From NCBI GenBank assembly GCA_964195995.1, contig CAXMQS010000088.1:1-64000 (forward strand): a DNA stretch of 64,000 nt. Direction: 5' to 3'. Below the pieces are notes generated by a model. It made no database searches, was not told the origin of the DNA, and worked only from the letters and a program-made list of their open reading frames with translations. Both the position numbers and the translations under genes were made by a program. Below, piece after piece: positions 1 through 9,109 of the stretch. This DNA comes from CAXMQS01 sp964195995 (GTDB lineage Bacteria > Actinomycetota > Acidimicrobiia > Spongiisociales > JAOTWH01). The first letter of the stretch is position 1; each line of letters begins with the position of its first letter.

Positions 1-1005
1 GTACCTGTCGAGATAATCACGGGTCATGCGTTGATGTCGCTCGAGCAGGTCGAGCCAGTCACGATCGCCCAGGCGTGCCGCATGCTGCGTTGAGTCAACG
101 ATGTCGGTGAACATGACCGTTGCCAAGGTTCGATCAGGTACGGGCGTGGAGCGCACTCCTGTGACGAACTCCTCGATCTCATTCAGCACAGGTTCTGGGT
201 CGGCGGCGAACACCGGATGCGTGTCGGCGCCCGGTAGTTCGACAAGCTTCGCGTCGGGGATTTGCTCAGCCAAATACCGGCTGTGCTCGGGTCGGTGCCA
301 GGCTGCCTCCTTGCGGCAGATCACCAGTGTCGGAACTTTGATCGAGCTGAGAATCGAGCGGAGATCTACCTGCATTCCAAAGTTCTCGTAGATGGTGATT
401 GCAGTGTTTGGTGTAGCGGCTACCCGCTGATACCGCGCCAGCCACTCCTGGAACCCGGAATCATCTCTTCTGCTTGGGAGCATGAGATCGAAGTACCCGG
501 GCTGACCCCACGATGCGCGAGCCCACTGCACGACCGCTTCACGCATGTGCCCAGGCATGCCGATCGGATAATCGTCCGCACGCATCAGCCTCGCGAACGT
601 GTTGATCAACACCAGCGCCGTAGTCCTTTCTGGGTGTATCGCCGCGAACGTCATCCCCATGAAGCCGCCTTCGACCTCGGCTACGACAGCCGCCCGCTCA
701 ACTTCGGCAGCGTCCATAACCACGCGTGCATCGTCCGTCCAGTTTTCAGGGGTTGGAGGCTTCCCCAAAGGCACCCCGTCGGAAGCTCCGGAACCACGAA
801 TGTCGAAGTAGAGGACGCGGCTGAACGAGGCCAGCCGCTCGAAATAGTGAGCCGGGATCGGGTGGTCCCAGATCATCTCGGCATGCGACTCGAGAGAGGT
901 CATGTAGATCAGGTCAGGTGGACCTGTACCGAACTGCTGGAAGGCGACCTGGCCTGCACCGGTGTCGGCGTACTTCGTCTCCGGTCGGTCATACTGCAGG
1001 CTCAA
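1..1005 (-). CDS. alpha/beta hydrolase-class III adenylate cyclase fusion, 3' end cut by window edge
   Basis: The minus strand is open from a TTG at 1005 to the window edge (335 codons). An AAGGGGG ribosome site at 1013-1019 supports this start. The N-terminal 270 or so residues read as an alpha/beta hydrolase (DIRGSGASDG strand, HPERTTALVLIN after the elbow). The C-terminal part begins a class III nucleotide cyclase with the metal-binding stretch ATVMFTDIVDST followed by ARLGDRDWLDLLERH. This fusion is well known in actinomycetes, where the cyclase would make cAMP in the cytoplasm. The nucleophile elbow reads AEVEGGFMG, so the usual Gly-x-Ser-x-Gly serine is replaced by valine. The hydrolase half is therefore probably a sensing or structural domain; that is inference. 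Most of the cyclase catalytic core lies outside the window. Confidence 0.8.
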   Translation of the reverse strand, partial: MSLQYDRPETKYADTGAGQVAFQQFGTGPPDLIYMTSLESHAEMIWDHPIPAHYFERLASFSRVLYFDIRGSGASDGVPLGKPPTPENWTDDARVVMDAAEVERAAVVAEVEGGFMGMTFAAIHPERTTALVLINTFARLMRADDYPIGMPGHMREAVVQWARASWGQPGYFDLMLPSRRDDSGFQEWLARYQRVAATPNTAITIYENFGMQVDLRSILSSIKVPTLVICRKEAAWHRPEHSRYLAEQIPDAKLVELPGADTHPVFAADPEPVLNEIEEFVTGVRSTPVPDRTLATVMFTDIVDSTQHAARLGDRDWLDLLERHQRMTRDYLDRY

Positions 1006-1142
1006 ACCAATACCCCCTTGACTCGACGAGCGTAGCCGTACCGAAGTTGCAGAGCACCGTTGTGAGGCCACCTCGAACCCTCCCATCGGCCGCCTCTAAC
1101 GGCACCTCGGCGCTCGATACGTGAAGGGGTGCCCCAGGAACC

Positions 1143-1199
1143 TCAAAACCGTTGAGGGGTCGAAATATCCCTGGTGGGTTCGATTCCCATCTGCCTCCG
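1143..1199 (+). tRNA. 3' portion of a tRNA-Sec-like gene (anticodon loop to discriminator base)
   Basis: Bases 1174-1190 form a T arm (GTGGG, loop TTCGATT, CCCAT). It is followed by an eight-base acceptor strand CTGCCTCC (1191-1198) and discriminator G1199, with no CCA encoded. Upstream, TCAAAACCG (1143-1151) looks like a UCA anticodon with its 3' flank, and AGGG/CCCT (1055+100 to 1172) forms a short variable arm. An 8-base acceptor, long variable arm and UCA anticodon are tRNA-Sec traits. I cannot find the matching 5' strand GGAGGCAG or a complementary 5' anticodon strand upstream. The gene therefore looks like a 3' half, as left at one junction of an element integrated in a tRNA gene. Two Sec-decoding genes elsewhere in the window support the identity. 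Confidence 0.5.
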
Positions 1200-1262
1200 C
1201 ATCGAGTAACGGGAGCGCGTTCGAAGCTACAGCAAGGCTCACGGCGGTTGCGCAGATGTCTC

Positions 1263-3048
1263 CTATGGCTGGCGGGGGAGAGCCAACGCGAAGACGGTGT
1301 GGTCCCCTTCCCTTGAGTAGCGCAGGTCTCCGCCCATCAACATGGCCAGCCTCGCAGAGATGGCGAGTCCGAGGCCGATGGAGTCGGGTTGGCTCGGCTC
1401 CTGTTGACCGATCTGATACGGCTCGAACAAGGCGTCGACTCGTGACTCGTCAACGCCGTCCCCATCATCGATCACCCGCACAACGACGCGGTCTTGGAGC
1501 GACGAGATCTCCATCTCGACATTGGGACCGCCATGGCGTTTGGTGTTTGTCAAGAGGTTGCGCATGATCTGGCGGACACGAACCGGATCAGCCCACGCCA
1601 CCGCGGTGCCGACCGGCTCAACGGCGCCCATGCCCAATGCTTCGATAACGCGTGCGACCTCGAGGCCAACATCGACGTGACTCGGGCTGGTGTGAATCTC
1701 TTTGTCGACTCGAGCCGCCACCAGCAGGTCCTCGATGATGTTGCTGAGATCGGAGCTCTGCCGGGCGATAACGGCTATGAGCTCGCGCGCCATTTCCGGC
1801 TCGAAGCGGTCGGGGAAGTCGTGGAGTTCGGAAGACAAGCCGACGATGGCCGTTAGGGGAGTACGCAGCTCGTGGCTGACACTGGCGAGAAAGGTGTCCT
1901 TGGCGACTAGGAGTTCAGCCAGCTTCTCCTGTGTCCGCTGACGAGCCCAGTGGGCACCGATCATGTCGGCGACGGTGGTGAGCAATTCCTTCTCTTGCTC
2001 GGTCCACTCCCGAGTGGCTGACTCGTGGGAGAAGCCCACCAAACCTTCCCACGACCCATCCACGAGTATGGGGATGTCTATCTCGGAAGCTGTGGGATAG
2101 GGATCGGACTCGTACAACCGGCGTTCGATAGGCCCAAGGTCATCTAAGTGGAACGCGAAGGGAAGGCCCATCGACAGCATGCTGTAGGAGTCAGGCATCT
2201 TCGACCACGGCACCAACTCCCAGACCGGATCGACCTCCAGCGCCGACTTGGTTCGGTCAACTTCATGGACAGTCCGACTGCACAACCCCACGCCGTCCAC
2301 TTCCTCGTTGCGTTCCACGAAGCCGTAATCGGCTTCAGTGGCCTCGGTGAGGGCTGAAAGGGCGACATGCAGGGCCTCCTGCTCATCAGGGAGTGCGAGT
2401 AGCGCCCGCGAGCTGGTGACCAACGCGCGTTGGTGGCGCAGCGCCGTTTCGGTGGTAGCAATCATCGCCTTTGCAGCCTTCAGCGACTCCTGACGCTCCC
2501 AGAACGCGCCTAGCATCTCCGCGGCAGCGGTCATGAGGTTCACTTCGTCGGAGTGCCAAGCGCGTTCGACGCGAGAATCTGAGAGACCGAGTAGACCGGC
2601 CCACTCCCCCCCCCACCGAGAACGGTATATCCAATTCCGAGAGAACTTCCGTTCCCTCGTACTGCGCCCCCTCAACTGGCCCGAGGTCGCTGACTCGGAA
2701 GGCAAAGGGTTCGCCTCGAGACAGCCTTTGGTGCGATTCCGGCATGTTCGCCCAGGGAACGAGCGTCCAATGGTCGATGTCAGGCTCCAGTCCGCCTCTG
2801 GCCAACTCTCTGACCATGTTCGAGCAAGGGCCGAGTTCGGCGTCGTCGACATTGAGTTCGATGAAGATCGACGTGGCGTCTGTCGCCAAGAGCAATGCTT
2901 CCAGCGCCTCGTCGACCCCCTCTAGGCTCTCTGCCGAGAGCAGGACGCGCGAGCACACCGCCATGGCATCGCGATGGCGCTGGGCAAGGCTCTCCTGTGT
3001 GCTGTCGGGGAACGATGCCGAGTCTGCCCGCAGCGGGTAATTCGTCAC
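1263..3048 (-). CDS. tandem GAF-domain sensor histidine kinase, frameshifted in a G9 run
   Basis: Two reading frames together encode one kinase of about 594 residues. The start is a GTG at 3048. The first GAF-like domain (VPWANMPESHQRL, ELDIPFSVGG) runs in one frame to about 2614. The rest continues in another frame from about 2606: end of GAF 1, a second GAF repeat (VPWSKMPDSYSML, EIDIPILVDG), H-box FLASVSHELRTPL, N-box RQIMRNLLTNTKRHGG and G boxes DDGDGVDE and GLGLAISARL. The break sits in nine G residues (minus strand, 2606-2614). Eight G would restore SVGGEWAGLLG, which aligns exactly with ILVDGSWEGLVG of the second repeat. No transmembrane segment is visible, so it is likely a soluble sensor kinase. 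No response regulator is adjacent. Sequencing error, pseudogene or phase variation are all possible. Confidence 0.75.
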
Positions 3049-3169
3049 ACTTCTTGTATCGGAAGCATGTTGGCGGGCCTTAGAGACTGGCCCTCGCCCT
3101 TCGGTAGGCGTGCAAACCGTTGGCCAAGTCGCGGCCACGTGGTCCAGGCCACCAACGCTTCTGCCCCTC

Positions 3170-4939
3170 TCAGAGCGGCCAGAACACCGGCACCAGAACC
3201 ATCGTCGTCGTAATGGTGACCGCAGTAAGGGGCACTCCCAGCCTGAGGTAGTCGGTGAACCGGTAGCCTCCAGGTCCATAGACCATGATGTTGGTCTGGT
3301 AGCCGATGGGTGTCAGGAACGAGCTGGCCGCGGTGAGAGCCACGGCCATTCCAAATGCTCTGGGGTCAAGGCCGAGCGAGGTCGCCGTCGAAATCGCGAT
3401 GGGAAAGATCAGCACCGCAGCGGCGTTCGTGGTCACGAACTCCTTGAGAAGCGTCGTAGCGAGGACCACGCCAAACAACACGGCGACACCACTGCCGTCC
3501 CCAAACATGTCAACGACGCGATCTGCAACTGCCTCTGCCAGCCCGGAGGTGTTCATCGCCTCGGCGAGGCCAAGCGCTGCCGCGATCATCACGACGACGT
3601 CGAGGTTGACAGACTCGCGGGCCTCCCCTGGGGTTAGCACTCCGAGCATGACGATCGCTACCGCGCCCAGCAGGACGGCCGCGATCAATGAGGTGATCCC
3701 GGTTGCGGCCAACACGACGACGCCAAGACCAACAAGACCCGTTCTCCGGGCGCCTGCCGATGTTCCCGGCGGCAATCCACCAAGCCGCGCGATGAGCAGG
3801 AAGTGGTTGCTGTCCTTCCACCGTCTCCGAAACCCGGGGTCGGTAACGATCAGCAGCGTGTCGCCGAGTCGTACCCGGATAGACCCCAACTTCCCCTCCA
3901 CCTGCTGCCCTCCTCGATGGATGGCGATCACAGCTGCCTGGTATCTGGAACGAAATCCGATCTCTTTGAGGGTTCTACCGAGCAACGGAGAAGCCTCGCC
4001 AACGACGGCTTCGAAATAGTTGGACCGAGCGGTGTCAAGGTCGACGACGTGGTGATGCTCTGTCGACACCAAGCCCGGAATGGCTTGCAGGTCGACGATG
4101 TCATCCGACATCCCGAAGAAGTGGAGCAGGTCGCCGCCATGGAGCACCGTGTCGGGAGCAACGGGGGCGATCACATCGCCATCCCGTTCGATCTCGGCGA
4201 GGAAGACGCCGCGCAGGTCTCGAAGCCGGCCTCCGGCGACCGTCTTGCCATCGAGTGCCTGGCCGGGTGCCACCGCCATCTCCACGGCATATTGACGTAC
4301 GTCCTCAACCATCTCTTGGTAGGCGGACCGGCGGTCGGGGGTCACGACGGGAGACAGCAACACGATGACGCCGATGCCGATGATCGCCATCGGTAGGCCG
4401 ACCTTGGTGATCTCAAAGAAACCGATCGGCTCCATCCCCTCTGCTACGAACAACCCGCTCACCACGAGATTGGTCGCAGTGCCTATGACGGTGACGACAC
4501 CGCCGAGGATGGCTGCGAAGGAGAGCGGCATCAGGTAGCGCGAAGGAGATCGGCCCCGTGACTCACTCCACCTCTCTACCTGAGGAATGAGCATCGCAAC
4601 GATGGGCGTGTTGTTGAGGAAGGCCGAGGCCGTCGCCGTAGGAACGGTGATCCGGGCCAGGGCAACGCGGGTACTGCCATTGCTGCCGAAGACGGATGAC
4701 ACGAATGTCGTCACAGCGCCCGTCTTCTCGACCGCCCCAGCCAGCACATACAGCGCGGCGATCGTTATCGGAGCCGGATTGCTGAAGCCAGAAAAGGCCT
4801 CGCCGGGTTCGATGATCTCGGGAACGAGGACCGCAACCAAAGCAGCAAGAAAGGCGCCGGCAGGCGGCAGCAGGTCGCGAGTCAGGATCACGACGACGAC
4901 CGCGACAACCGCAAGCGTGTACCAGGCCTCCCAGCTCAC
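3170..4939 (-). CDS. SLC13/DASS-type permease with two TrkA-C (RCK_C) domains
   Basis: This 589-residue membrane protein has about 10-12 hydrophobic segments split by a soluble middle part (about residues 200-380). The middle part contains two RCK_C-like regions: VAPGQALDGKTVAGGRLRDL and GEASPLLGRTLKEIGFR. The SNPAPITIAALYVL and GTATNLVVSGL stretches and the second-half GYQTNIMVYGPGGY match the anion-transporter (SLC13/CitMHS/ArsB-like) fold. Such proteins move sulfate, dicarboxylates or other anions with Na+; the substrate cannot be read here. I chose the GTG at 4939 because GAGGGGG lies just upstream; an in-frame ATG at 4975 has no such site. It precedes the frameshifted kinase on the same strand with about 120 bases between. 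Confidence 0.8.
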   Translation of the reverse strand: MSWEAWYTLAVVAVVVVILTRDLLPPAGAFLAALVAVLVPEIIEPGEAFSGFSNPAPITIAALYVLAGAVEKTGAVTTFVSSVFGSNGSTRVALARITVPTATASAFLNNTPIVAMLIPQVERWSESRGRSPSRYLMPLSFAAILGGVVTVIGTATNLVVSGLFVAEGMEPIGFFEITKVGLPMAIIGIGVIVLLSPVVTPDRRSAYQEMVEDVRQYAVEMAVAPGQALDGKTVAGGRLRDLRGVFLAEIERDGDVIAPVAPDTVLHGGDLLHFFGMSDDIVDLQAIPGLVSTEHHHVVDLDTARSNYFEAVVGEASPLLGRTLKEIGFRSRYQAAVIAIHRGGQQVEGKLGSIRVRLGDTLLIVTDPGFRRRWKDSNHFLLIARLGGLPPGTSAGARRTGLVGLGVVVLAATGITSLIAAVLLGAVAIVMLGVLTPGEARESVNLDVVVMIAAALGLAEAMNTSGLAEAVADRVVDMFGDGSGVAVLFGVVLATTLLKEFVTTNAAAVLIFPIAISTATSLGLDPRAFGMAVALTAASSFLTPIGYQTNIMVYGPGGYRFTDYLRLGVPLTAVTITTTMVLVPVFWPL

Positions 4940-5138
4940 CAGGCCCCCTCGCCCACCTCGAGTGGCTGGCCCCACGGAGCGCTGGGCAAGTCAGCCACGA
5001 CTATGTGCGGCGTCAGAGTCAATGACCGCATCGGCTCGGCTCCTCTCGAACGTCAATCGTACGGGTACTTCCCAATCTCGGCACCAAAGCTCTGTCGGTT
5101 GACCGTAGATCCACCAACCGCACTACGGCTTGGCGCTA

Positions 5139-6074
5139 TTAGCTGTCCCGCCATTGCGCTACATCCGCCAAGGAGACGTTCCCTCCGCAGAGCACGATCA
5201 CGACGTGTTCGCCGAGGACCAACTCCTCGGCCGCGGCGACGGTGCAAGAGGAAGCGGGCTCGGTCAGGATCTTGGTGCGTTCGAGTATGTACTCGAGGGC
5301 AGCGATGGCGGCCGCGTCGGAGACGACCGTAACGCCATCGACGTACTCCTGCGCGGCCTCCAGAGTGAGCTCTGACACCCACGGAGCCGCCAAGGTCTTG
5401 GCGATCGAGGTCGGTTCGATGGTGACCGGCTTGCCGGCAGCGAGAGCCAGCGACATGGCGTCAGCTCCCTCCGTCTCAACTCCCCAGACGCGCGCTTGAG
5501 GGAGCAGGCCCTTGACGGCAGCTGCGACGCCTGCGATGAACCCGCCTCCCCCGATGCTGACAACGACATCGGTGGCGTCGGGAGCGTCCGCGACGATCTC
5601 GAGACCGACGGAGCCGTTGCCATGAATCATGTCGAGGTTGTCGAACGGATGAACAGCGGCCAGGCCACCTGCCGACAGCTCGTCAACTCGGTCGATGGCT
5701 TGAGACATCGAATGTGTCAACTCGATGTTGGCCCCGTAGCCGCGAGTGGCGTCGACATAGTTCGATGGCGTTCCCTCAGGCATCACAACGGTGGTGGCTA
5801 CGCCAAGCTGCTGGCCGGCGTAGGCAAGACCCTGTGCGAAATTGCCCCCACTGAATCCGACCACGCCGCGGGCTCGCTGGTCGTCACTGAGGCCCAGGAG
5901 CTGATTGATCGACCCTCTTGGTTTAAAGGAGCCGGTTCGCTGGAAGGCCTCGACCTTGAGAGATACCCGCGTTCCGAGCCTCTCGCTCAGAGAACGGCTG
6001 CCGAGCATCGGGGTCCTGACCACGTAGGGCTGGATTCGCTCGGATGCGGTTTGGATGGCGGCGAGATCGATCAT
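5139..6074 (-). CDS. threonine/serine dehydratase, PLP-dependent
   Basis: The 311-residue protein is a fold-type II PLP enzyme. The PLP lysine lies in GSFKPRGSINQLL (about residue 50), the phosphate-binding glycine loop is SIGGGGFIAG, and the substrate Asn/Ser loop is GFSGGNFAQG. It is the length of catabolic threonine ammonia-lyase or serine/threonine dehydratase and lacks the C-terminal ACT domains of biosynthetic IlvA. It would deaminate threonine to 2-oxobutanoate or serine to pyruvate in the cytosol. The start ATG overlaps the stop of the upstream CBS-domain gene by four bases, so the two are probably co-translated. Serine racemase activity cannot be excluded. Confidence 0.85.
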   Translation of the reverse strand: MIDLAAIQTASERIQPYVVRTPMLGSRSLSERLGTRVSLKVEAFQRTGSFKPRGSINQLLGLSDDQRARGVVGFSGGNFAQGLAYAGQQLGVATTVVMPEGTPSNYVDATRGYGANIELTHSMSQAIDRVDELSAGGLAAVHPFDNLDMIHGNGSVGLEIVADAPDATDVVVSIGGGGFIAGVAAAVKGLLPQARVWGVETEGADAMSLALAAGKPVTIEPTSIAKTLAAPWVSELTLEAAQEYVDGVTVVSDAAAIAALEYILERTKILTEPASSCTVAAAEELVLGEHVVIVLCGGNVSLADVAQWRDS

Positions 6075-6502
6075 CCGCCCGAGATGTACCGCTCCAGCTG
6101 GTCAATGATGAATTCGCGCTCGCTGATGGCCGCCTTGACAACATCACCCACAGAGATGACCCCAACCACCTCGTCCCCATCGACGACGGGCAGGTGACGA
6201 ATGTGCTTGTCGGTCATCAGGGCCATGCACTCTTCGGTCAACATGTCGGGAGGGACCACCGAGACGCGCGCGGTCATGATGTCCGCAACGGGCGTGTCCC
6301 TCGAGGAGCGGTCCAGGAGGATGACCTTGCGGGCGTAATCCCTCTCGGAGAGGATGCCGACCAGGCGACCCTCATCCATGACCAGCACCGCCCCGGTGCC
6401 CTTGCTTGCCATGAGTTCGAGGGCTGAATAGACCGTGTCGTTCGGGGAGACCGACCAAACCTCGGAACCCTTGTCAGCCAGAATGTGGGCGACGGTCTTC
6501 AT
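6071..6502 (-). CDS. CBS-pair domain protein
   Basis: The 143-residue protein is nearly all a pair of CBS motifs: VWSVSPNDTVYSALELM with GRLVGILSERDYARKV, then VSVVPPDMLTEECMALM with DEVVGVISVGDVVKA. Stand-alone CBS pairs bind adenosyl nucleotides and sense energy state; the partner is unknown. The typical 'mitochondrial/bacterial single CBS pair' ending ISEREFIIDQLERYI is visible. It overlaps the threonine dehydratase by four bases, so a regulatory link to amino acid catabolism is possible but only inferred. Confidence 0.85.
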   Translation of the reverse strand: MKTVAHILADKGSEVWSVSPNDTVYSALELMASKGTGAVLVMDEGRLVGILSERDYARKVILLDRSSRDTPVADIMTARVSVVPPDMLTEECMALMTDKHIRHLPVVDGDEVVGVISVGDVVKAAISEREFIIDQLERYISGG

Positions 6503-6529
6503 GTGCCAGACAATAACAAGCGCCTGTTG

Positions 6530-6913
6530 TCAGCGCTTGATATCGGCCTCTTGCAGCACAGAAGCGGGGACACCCGCCTCACGCCAGGCCCCTCGAGAAA
6601 TGCCCTTGCGCTCTGAGTAGGGGCGGGCGTGGCGAATGAACTGCCGCTCCAGCGCCGATTGATCAGCCTTGGTACGCAGCGCGACCAGCTGCTTTTCCAG
6701 GTCGAGACGCTTCTGAACCAATTCAACGCGACGCAAGGAATTGCCCTCGGATCGAATGGCGCGCCGGGTGGCCTCAAGCCTTTTCTGCACGCTGGCCTCG
6801 GTCACTGGGCGACCACGTTTCCGAGCCCCCAATGAATCCAAATAGGCGGCAATGGCACGCGCTTCTTTGCGGCCTTGTGCCAATGCGTCCTTGTGCTCTT
6901 GGGACATCGCCAT
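6530..6913 (-). CDS. conserved actinobacterial hypothetical protein
   Basis: This 127-residue charged protein begins MAMSQEHKDALAQGRKEARA and is predicted to be mostly helical, with a KRGRPVTEASVQKRLEA segment and a conserved-looking tail YSERKGISRGAWREAGVP. I recognise this layout from uncharacterised proteins in actinomycete genomes, but know no function. The basic GRP motif near residue 35 resembles AT-hook-like sequence, so nucleic acid binding is conceivable. It has no signal peptide or membrane segment. It stands 27 bases upstream of the CBS gene on the same strand. Confidence 0.7.
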   Translation of the reverse strand: MAMSQEHKDALAQGRKEARAIAAYLDSLGARKRGRPVTEASVQKRLEATRRAIRSEGNSLRRVELVQKRLDLEKQLVALRTKADQSALERQFIRHARPYSERKGISRGAWREAGVPASVLQEADIKR

Positions 6914-6942
6914 ACGACCACCTTTGTTGGATAGCCACGACG

Positions 6943-8442
6943 CTAGCGGCTAGAGATTTGCTCTGATACAGGGCGCAGCCTGCGTGCGAATAGGAAGCCA
7001 ATACTAAGGACGACAGCCGCCGCCAGGAATGTCTCCGCCAGCGCAGTCGCCGTAAGTTCGGCCTGTGAGGTCGCAACCGCGTCTGCGTAGCCCGGGTCGT
7101 CGAGAGGTGGCAGCACGATGGATTCTCGCAGCTCGTTGTATCGCCGCAAGGCCCACGCCGTCAGGCCGCTGAGGCCGACGCTGAGGCCGATGAGCCTCGC
7201 CACTATCACGAGTCCCGCCGCCGAACCGCGCTGATCGTCTGGGGCGGCATCAACGACAGCGGCGTTGGTGGGAGCCGTAACCAGTCCGAATCCAATACCG
7301 AGAATGGCGAGTTGCCATGCCATGACACCAAAGGAGACCTCGGGGTCCCAGAACACACCCATGAACACGAAAGCCCCAGCTGCGACGGCTAAACCAACGA
7401 GGGTCACAAGGCGGTATCCGGAGTGTTCTGACCTCCTGCCTCCGACGTACGCGAACACAGCCATGGAGGCGGTAAGGGCCGAGAGCACCCAACCGCTCGT
7501 CAGAGCGGCACTCGTTACATCTGTCTCGAGCACGTTGACGAAGAAGGGAACATCGACCATGGCGATGATCAGGGCTGCCCCGACCAAGAAGTTCACTGCA
7601 ACTGCGGGCGCGAAATCAGGTTGCCGGAAGAGGCCAAGGTCGACCGTCGGATAGGTGGTGCGTCGCTCGATGACGACGAAGACGAAGGTGGCGAGAGCTG
7701 CCAGGACCAGCAGCGGGACAACCGGCAGCCTGGTCTGGGCGGTGAGATCGCCGAGGCCCGTTACGGACTGAATGTCACTCGACTCCAGCAGCGCAACGTT
7801 GAGAGCAACGAGCGCCACTGTCAAGCTCGTGGCGCCAGCCCAATCCATACGCCCGACCGCCGTGGGCCGATCGAGGTCCCGGAGCACGATCCAGGCCGCG
7901 ACAATGCCGGCAACCGCCAGCGGGATGTTCAGATAGAACTGCCATCTCCAGTCCAAGAAGCGCACCAGGAGGGCACCGAAGAGCGGTCCCCAAACCCAGC
8001 CCAGCGTGTCAACGGCACCGAGTACACCGAGCGCCCTCCCTCGCCGGCGCTCTCGATACACATCGCCAACGACCGCAAGGCCGACAGGAACCAGAGCGCC
8101 GCCGCCGACCGCCGTTATCACCCTGCCAAAGATGAGCACCGAGTACTGGTCTGTCAGGGCGATCAGCAGTGAACCCAACGCGAAGAGGGATAGGGCAGCC
8201 ACGTAGACGCGTCGTCGTCCCAGCAGGTCGCTCGCCCTCCCGGCGAACGGCATCACCGCGACGTAGGCGATGAGATAGCTGTCGACGATCCAGGCGGCAT
8301 CGTCTACGCCGTCGGGAAGCGCTATCTCGAAGTCGGAGACCATCTGGCGAAGCATCGTTGTCACGACCGTGAGATCGTCGGCAGCGACAAAGACGCCGAA
8401 CGCAACGACGGCGAGAACTAGGCCCGGCCGAGGATTCCTCAC
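6943..8442 (-). CDS. DHA2-family MFS exporter, P55-like
   Basis: The 499-residue protein has about 14 hydrophobic segments, as in the EmrB/QacA (DHA2) group. Motif A is GRASDLLGRRRVY near residue 75 and motif C is the GWVWGPLFGALL stretch in segment 5. I place the start at the GTG at 8442, whose bases overlap the TGA of the upstream lipoprotein gene (GTGA). A longer ATG version at 8499 would intrude 61 bases into that gene. The pairing lipoprotein-then-DHA2 exporter is the arrangement of lprG and the P55 exporter gene in mycobacteria, which export lipids and some drugs. That function here is inferred from family and gene order. Confidence 0.85.
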   Translation of the reverse strand: MRNPRPGLVLAVVAFGVFVAADDLTVVTTMLRQMVSDFEIALPDGVDDAAWIVDSYLIAYVAVMPFAGRASDLLGRRRVYVAALSLFALGSLLIALTDQYSVLIFGRVITAVGGGALVPVGLAVVGDVYRERRRGRALGVLGAVDTLGWVWGPLFGALLVRFLDWRWQFYLNIPLAVAGIVAAWIVLRDLDRPTAVGRMDWAGATSLTVALVALNVALLESSDIQSVTGLGDLTAQTRLPVVPLLVLAALATFVFVVIERRTTYPTVDLGLFRQPDFAPAVAVNFLVGAALIIAMVDVPFFVNVLETDVTSAALTSGWVLSALTASMAVFAYVGGRRSEHSGYRLVTLVGLAVAAGAFVFMGVFWDPEVSFGVMAWQLAILGIGFGLVTAPTNAAVVDAAPDDQRGSAAGLVIVARLIGLSVGLSGLTAWALRRYNELRESIVLPPLDDPGYADAVATSQAELTATALAETFLAAAVVLSIGFLFARRLRPVSEQISSR

Positions 8443-9101
8443 AACTCCGGAGGTTCGATCGTCACGGGCTTGTCGAATTCGCTGAATTCGATCGTCCACT
8501 CGCTGACGCCTTCGGCTCCTGCGACATCGAAAGACAACTCGACTATCTGCAGTGATTCCGCGTCAATGAACAGGTCGACATCCAGCTCGCCCTCGGCGAC
8601 CAGGCCTGCCGTCAGCACCTTCACAGTCGGGCCACCGACCTCACCCTGTATGTGATAGCGGTCCCCGAATTCGATGAGAGTGGCATCGAGCTGCTGCACT
8701 GTCGCTCCAACGCCCTCATCCGGGTCGAACAGCACCAACGGGTTGAATCCGACATCAAAGGCGAGCAGCTCCCAGTCTCCGGTCACCGGATTGGTGATCC
8801 AGCGATCGGCGCCGACCGAGATCGCTCCCAGCTGGGTCGACAGTCCGAATGCGGTGACATCGACGACCGCCTGGAACGAACCAGGGGCGGAGTACTGGCC
8901 ATCTGCGGAGGTGGCCGCCAGGGTTCCATCGTCGTCGAAGAAGACCGGGACTCCGTCAACCATGATCGAAAAGCGGACGCTGGTCAGAGAATCGAACTGG
9001 CTACCAGCCGTCGCCAACGCCTCTTCGAGCGGAAGCTCCGCTGCACTCGACCCTCCGCAGGCCACGGCGACCAAAGCAAGGGCGAGTGGAACGCGCAGCA
9101 T
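8439..9101 (-). CDS. LppX/LprG-like lipoprotein
   Basis: The 220-residue protein starts with a short signal peptide ending in a lipobox (LVAVAC, Cys at residue 15), so it should be lipid-anchored outside the membrane. The body (SVRFSIMVDGVPVFFDDDGTL, GAISVGADRWITNPVTGDW, and a beta-rich C-terminus) fits the LppX_LprAFG half-barrel family, whose members bind triacylated lipids. Its stop overlaps the start of the DHA2 exporter downstream, so the two are made as one unit. In mycobacteria LprG and its partner exporter move triacylglycerides and lipoglycans to the envelope; a similar role is inferred. Confidence 0.8.
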   Translation of the reverse strand: MLRVPLALALVAVACGGSSAAELPLEEALATAGSQFDSLTSVRFSIMVDGVPVFFDDDGTLAATSADGQYSAPGSFQAVVDVTAFGLSTQLGAISVGADRWITNPVTGDWELLAFDVGFNPLVLFDPDEGVGATVQQLDATLIEFGDRYHIQGEVGGPTVKVLTAGLVAEGELDVDLFIDAESLQIVELSFDVAGAEGVSEWTIEFSEFDKPVTIEPPEL

Positions 9102-9109
9102 CGCTCAGC

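Noticed and set aside
262..1035. 257-codon plus-strand frame
   Set aside because: It is antisense to the hydrolase-cyclase gene, which has clear family motifs; the plus-strand protein has none.
2606..2614. Programmed ribosomal frameshift in the GAF kinase
   Set aside because: No slippery heptamer with downstream pseudoknot is evident and both halves belong to one domain, so indel or phase variation is simpler.
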